A stretch of 64,000 bases of DNA from Himantopus leucocephalus (lineage: Eukaryota; Chordata; Aves; Charadriiformes; Recurvirostridae): NCBI GenBank assembly GCA_003993805.1, contig RSEF01000002.1:99591808-99655807 (forward strand). Reading direction: 5' to 3'. Numbering within the stretch: the first letter of the stretch is position 1; every line of letters begins with the position of its first letter. A program made the translations under genes and the position numbers. Of this stretch, positions 60,141 to 64,000 are shown piece by piece. The notes under the pieces are model-generated. The model worked only from the letters and a program-made list of their open reading frames with translations, ran no database searches and was not told where the DNA came from.

Positions 60141-63100
60141 TAGAATATTGTAACTGAAGTTTCCACGAGATCTGTTAAAGAATTGTTAGTCTATCCAGAG
60201 GATCACAGGGCTCATGAACATAACTGACCAGACAAGGGAATTGTTTTTTTTTCATTCTCTGTACTTTCTATGAGCTTCACTGCAATTAAATCCACTCTAC
60301 AAAGCCACTGAAGTACAGGGCCAATCCATAACCCAATTCTCTGTTTCCTATCATCATCATTATCGACCAGCCCCAGCCTCAGGGATTATGAGACAGACAC
60401 CCTTTGGAGTATGGAATGCTGTTCATTTGCAACACTCAAGAGCCAGGGCCCTGACATCAGATATGTTTGTAAACACGACCGCTAGGCTGACATGGGGGGC
60501 AGGACTGTATTGCTTTCTTCATTCTTAAACTGAGTTGCTTTCAAAGCACTTATCTAAAGCAATGTTAGTCATTACTATCTGTGTGAAACTTGTACAATAT
60601 TGCCAAAAGCAGTATGATTGTATTTAATATCTCAGATTCATTTTAACAGCAGATCATAACTTGCTTATCTATGTACATTGTTTGAGGACTCCCAGCTAAT
60701 TGTTAATCTATAATTTAAATATAATTAGTTTGGTTTCAAATATTCTGCCTGCTAGTTCTTTCATTTAGTCTGGTGTACATCACATTTGAAGTGAAACAGC
60801 TTTAGCAATAGTAACTAGGAACCACTGGCTGGGGAAGGTCAATGTTATACTATGTCAATGACATTTCAAATCAAATTTATGTTGTCGGGTTGGAAGCAGC
60901 AACTCAACTGAAAGGAAGGGCAGGATAGGGCAAGGGAGGGAGACAGGGAGAGGAAGACATTTCTTTCAACAGTAAATTGTACATCTCCACTGTACTGTAA
61001 TTACATGCAAAAAAAGCGTTTGCTTATAGGATAGATTTGGAGGTTTTGGTTGGTTGTTTTGTTACTAGTGTTTTCTGGAACCAGGCGACTGTGTGTTCTT
61101 CCAGTTCTGTATAAAACTGTAGCTATCTTCAGTGAACTACTTCGTGATTTGTCTGGTTCTTCTGCAAGATTTGACGTTTTCCTAAACTGACAAACAGGGT
61201 TTAGTTATGGAAATGAAAATGTCAGAGTTCAAAGAAGCTATTTCTTTGCATTTTTTTTACACCAGAACACGAAGTGCTATAATGTAATTGCTTATAGATT
61301 TTCTTTATATAGCATTTAATTTTCTCATTTTACTTGACAAAGAAAGGAAGTGATGCAGTTTCCATGGAGCTTATCATGTAGCACCGCATATAACCTCTAT
61401 CAAATATGCATTTTAATGTTTACTTCTAACTTCAATTGTTCAGAAGCTGATTTGTTTTCATAGCAAGTAGTGAGTTCTTCAGGTGTGCAAAGTATTTCGA
61501 TGTACACTCTTCATTTTAAGTTATTATCGATGTCACTGACTTGAATTTTACATGTACCAAGAGATCAAAGTTAATTTACTCCATATCCCCTCACACAGGT
61601 AGGGCATGGGGAGAACACTATGGTTTACAATCTCAGTTTCTATACAGCAGCACAGCCTTTTGCTGCTTGAAGTCCCCCTTATCTTTTTCGTAGTTTCCAA
61701 GAGCAATGATCCTGAAGCCCAATCCCTCACTTTCTTGGAAACAAAATTCTCAATGAAACCAGTCGATGTACAGTTGTACTGCAGGGAGGTTTGGTGTATA
61801 TTTTTTGAACAGCTGATTTCACTTGGTAAGATAATCTCACCAGCACCTCATGCGAAACAAGTGCTGCTCCCGGCTCAGTAAGAGAAAGGGACCCTGTCCC
61901 TGTCTACTCTGTTTTCCAAGAAGAAATCTGGCACTTTCTGCTTAGTTGTGGGTGGGAGTGTGAATATCAAACTTCCTCATGGAAAGAGCCCTGCAATTGC
62001 TAAGTTCAGAGCAAAACTGGTGATGGGAAAGGATGAACTACTTTCTTAGATGCCAGCTGAAAGGAAATTGAAGTGTTTATACAAAAATTGAAAGTGTTTA
62101 CAAGGAGAAAAAAAGGGATTAACAAATCTTTCACTGCAAGTCCTTTTTTCATAACATCCAACAGTAATTTCTTTTGCTTTGAATTTGTGCTAGTGAAAAA
62201 AGCCAACAGCTGTCTGTCTATTAAGACAGAAGTAGTAATCACCCTTCAATTACAGGGTAGACAGCAATGGTGGTAACCCACAAAAATTACTTCAACCACT
62301 TGAGGTGAATCTACTCCCAGAAATGGTCTTCTACTTTTTTTTTTACCTGAATTGATGCAAAAAACAGAATAAAAAGCAGTTAAGAGGTTTGAGTTTACAG
62401 GATTCAGGCAATAATGCCAATGGAGTGAATACTAATAGAGCCAAACTGGTGTTCAGATGTGTTTACTCTGAGAAGAGTTTCAAAACCTTTTTCTCACTAA
62501 TAATGGGAGGTGTGCATATCTTCCTTATAATGGGATATAGGTTTAGAAATGGGTTAATATGTGCAAAGGCCACTACTTGTCCAAAGATAAACTCGCCTGT
62601 TTATACAAATTCTATGATCGCTTGCATAATCAAGTGACCACTCAAGGAAATGGTAGCACCCATTTGTAAAACCACCCAGTAAGTTTACAAATACAAAATC
62701 AAAGGAACTGTGCATTGGAATATATGCAGATAAACATAAAGTTTTACCACACGTTTAATTCACTTGTCATTACAGCTTTAATAATGCTGTGGATGATAAG
62801 TTTTAACTACAAAGTTGAATTTAATAAGAATTATATCATATCATGAAGAAGTCTTGTATTAGGAAGAAAAGATAACATCTACAAAAGAACCACCTTAAAT
62901 GTTAGAGCCGTTATCACTACCATAAGCACTTTTTTCCTAGTGTTTCTATTATGAGCAAGCTAGTGCATTATATTGTCACTTGCTTTATAACAGTTGCTAA
63001 ATTTTACACCTGCAACTGTTTTCCCTCTGATATTCCCAGGTTAAATACATTTAGTATTTTTGCTGCAAACAGAGTAAACTGATCTATGTGTAATTATCAT

Positions 63101-64000
63101 AATCTCTATACATCACTTATTAATTCCCATACCCCTATGAGAACATAGCCACCATTTTGTCAATAACAGTAGAAGTCCTACTGGCTGCAGATTAATCTTC
63201 CTAGGTGGTTCTTTCTTTATAGATATCTGTTGGTCCTTATTTTGAATTGCAGAGCAGTGCAACCCCCCGTAAAGTCCAATGATCAGGATTCTGCACTGTT
63301 TTCAGATTCAAAGAGAAAATGTATGTCAGATCTGTTCTGCGAGGCTTTTTGTAGACGGGGCAGGAGTACACGCTTCCTTGCTGCTTCTTTGGGTCAGGTA
63401 GCGCTGTTGTGCTAACAGCATACACATGGACTACAGGAAGACTCGTGAACAGCACCTAAGAATGTTAGAAAGAGACATAGGGCTCAGCATTAGAGAAGCA
63501 GGATAGGGTGTCTTAACTCCAAATGCTAGAATTACGTTCAGTGATGGCCTTCAGCAAAAGCACCAGCACCTCAGCAGAGGTACAGGCGAGAACAGAAGTC
63601 CTGTGCTCACTACTACATTGATCCTAACTTTAAGCCAGTGGCAGATCAGGGAGCCTGGAAGGAAAAGAAAGCAACAGAAACCTGGAAAACTGCACGCCAT
63701 GGAAGTAACTGGAAAAACGACAGGGTACTTCTAGGAAGGAGAGAGACCATTGTCTTTTTTTCCCCCGTCTTTTGCCCCTTTGGATAGTGTTCCCCATTTT
63801 TTCCCCACCTCCTGTTCCTTGAATGGCAGCACTGGAGCTACAAAGGCCAAGCTGCATTTAGCAATCCTCCTTGTTAGCTCTGCACTGCTGGCAGTGGAGC
63901 TTCAAAGATCCAAGGTGCCTCTTGAGCAGTTATCCAGACTAGATCCCCTCAGGTCTTCTACCGACATAAAATATTCATTGGCGGGGGGAAACACCCAAAC
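60141..64000. other. Intergenic DNA downstream of CAVIN4
   Basis: AT-rich, non-repetitive sequence. All open frames are short and none looks conserved. No further gene, RNA gene or recognisable repeat is seen up to the window end. Confidence 0.6.

Overview
The window is vertebrate, almost certainly bird, nuclear DNA. Its coding content is split into short exons with GT/AG borders, and introns and intergenic DNA fill over 97% of it. The dispersed repeats are dominated by CR1-type LINEs, including one copy ending in the octamer ATTCTATG typical of avian CR1. Two genes lie head-to-tail on the + strand: the 3' part of TMEFF1 (tomoregulin-1) and all of CAVIN4 (MURC). The same two genes are neighbours on human 9q31. 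Human chromosome 9 segments largely correspond to the avian Z, so a Z location is likely, but that is inference.

Layout. 1-43256: TMEFF1 from the exon encoding most of the first Kazal module to the stop codon, as eight exons (3436-3565, 11642-11668, 23495-23591, 29513-29661, 30537-30602, 37506-37629, 41701-41859, 43172-43256). They join into one open frame of 278 residues; about 100 N-terminal residues lie before the window. 43257 to about 44350: its 3' UTR with several AATAAA signals. About 44760-45330: a CpG-rich block with the CAVIN4 promoter and first exon (44916-45326). 45327-58620: one 13.3 kb intron. 58621-59289: the second and last coding exon. 59290-64000: 3' UTR, then intergenic sequence with no gene seen.

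The genes act separately. TMEFF1 is a single-pass membrane protein with two follistatin/Kazal modules and an EGF-like module, known as a modulator of Nodal/Cripto signalling in neural tissue. CAVIN4 is a muscle-enriched coat protein of caveolae. Only 1.66 kb separates the TMEFF1 stop from the CAVIN4 start.

Mobile DNA. A nearly full-length but dead CR1 lies antisense in a TMEFF1 intron (31.23-34.74 kb), and a 3' CR1 fragment lies at 0.35-0.75 kb. Older LINE relics of CR1/L3 type are at about 2.94-3.23, 19.95-22.34, 26.6 and 48.7-49.9 kb, with a tentative one at 39.8-41.6 kb. A solo LTR-like fragment lies at about 36.59-37.07 kb.

Assembly quality. There are three 100-N gaps, a short N run in a poly-T tract, and five places where a single N separates two near-identical copies of 37-135 bp; these look like unmerged contig ends. 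I found no tRNA, rRNA, CRISPR array or bacterial-type system, and nothing I would call a new biological system. The most useful leads are the unexplained 147-codon antisense ORF at 5.3-5.7 kb, the reading-frame-neutral TMEFF1 exons and the candidate regulatory blocks in the CAVIN4 intron.
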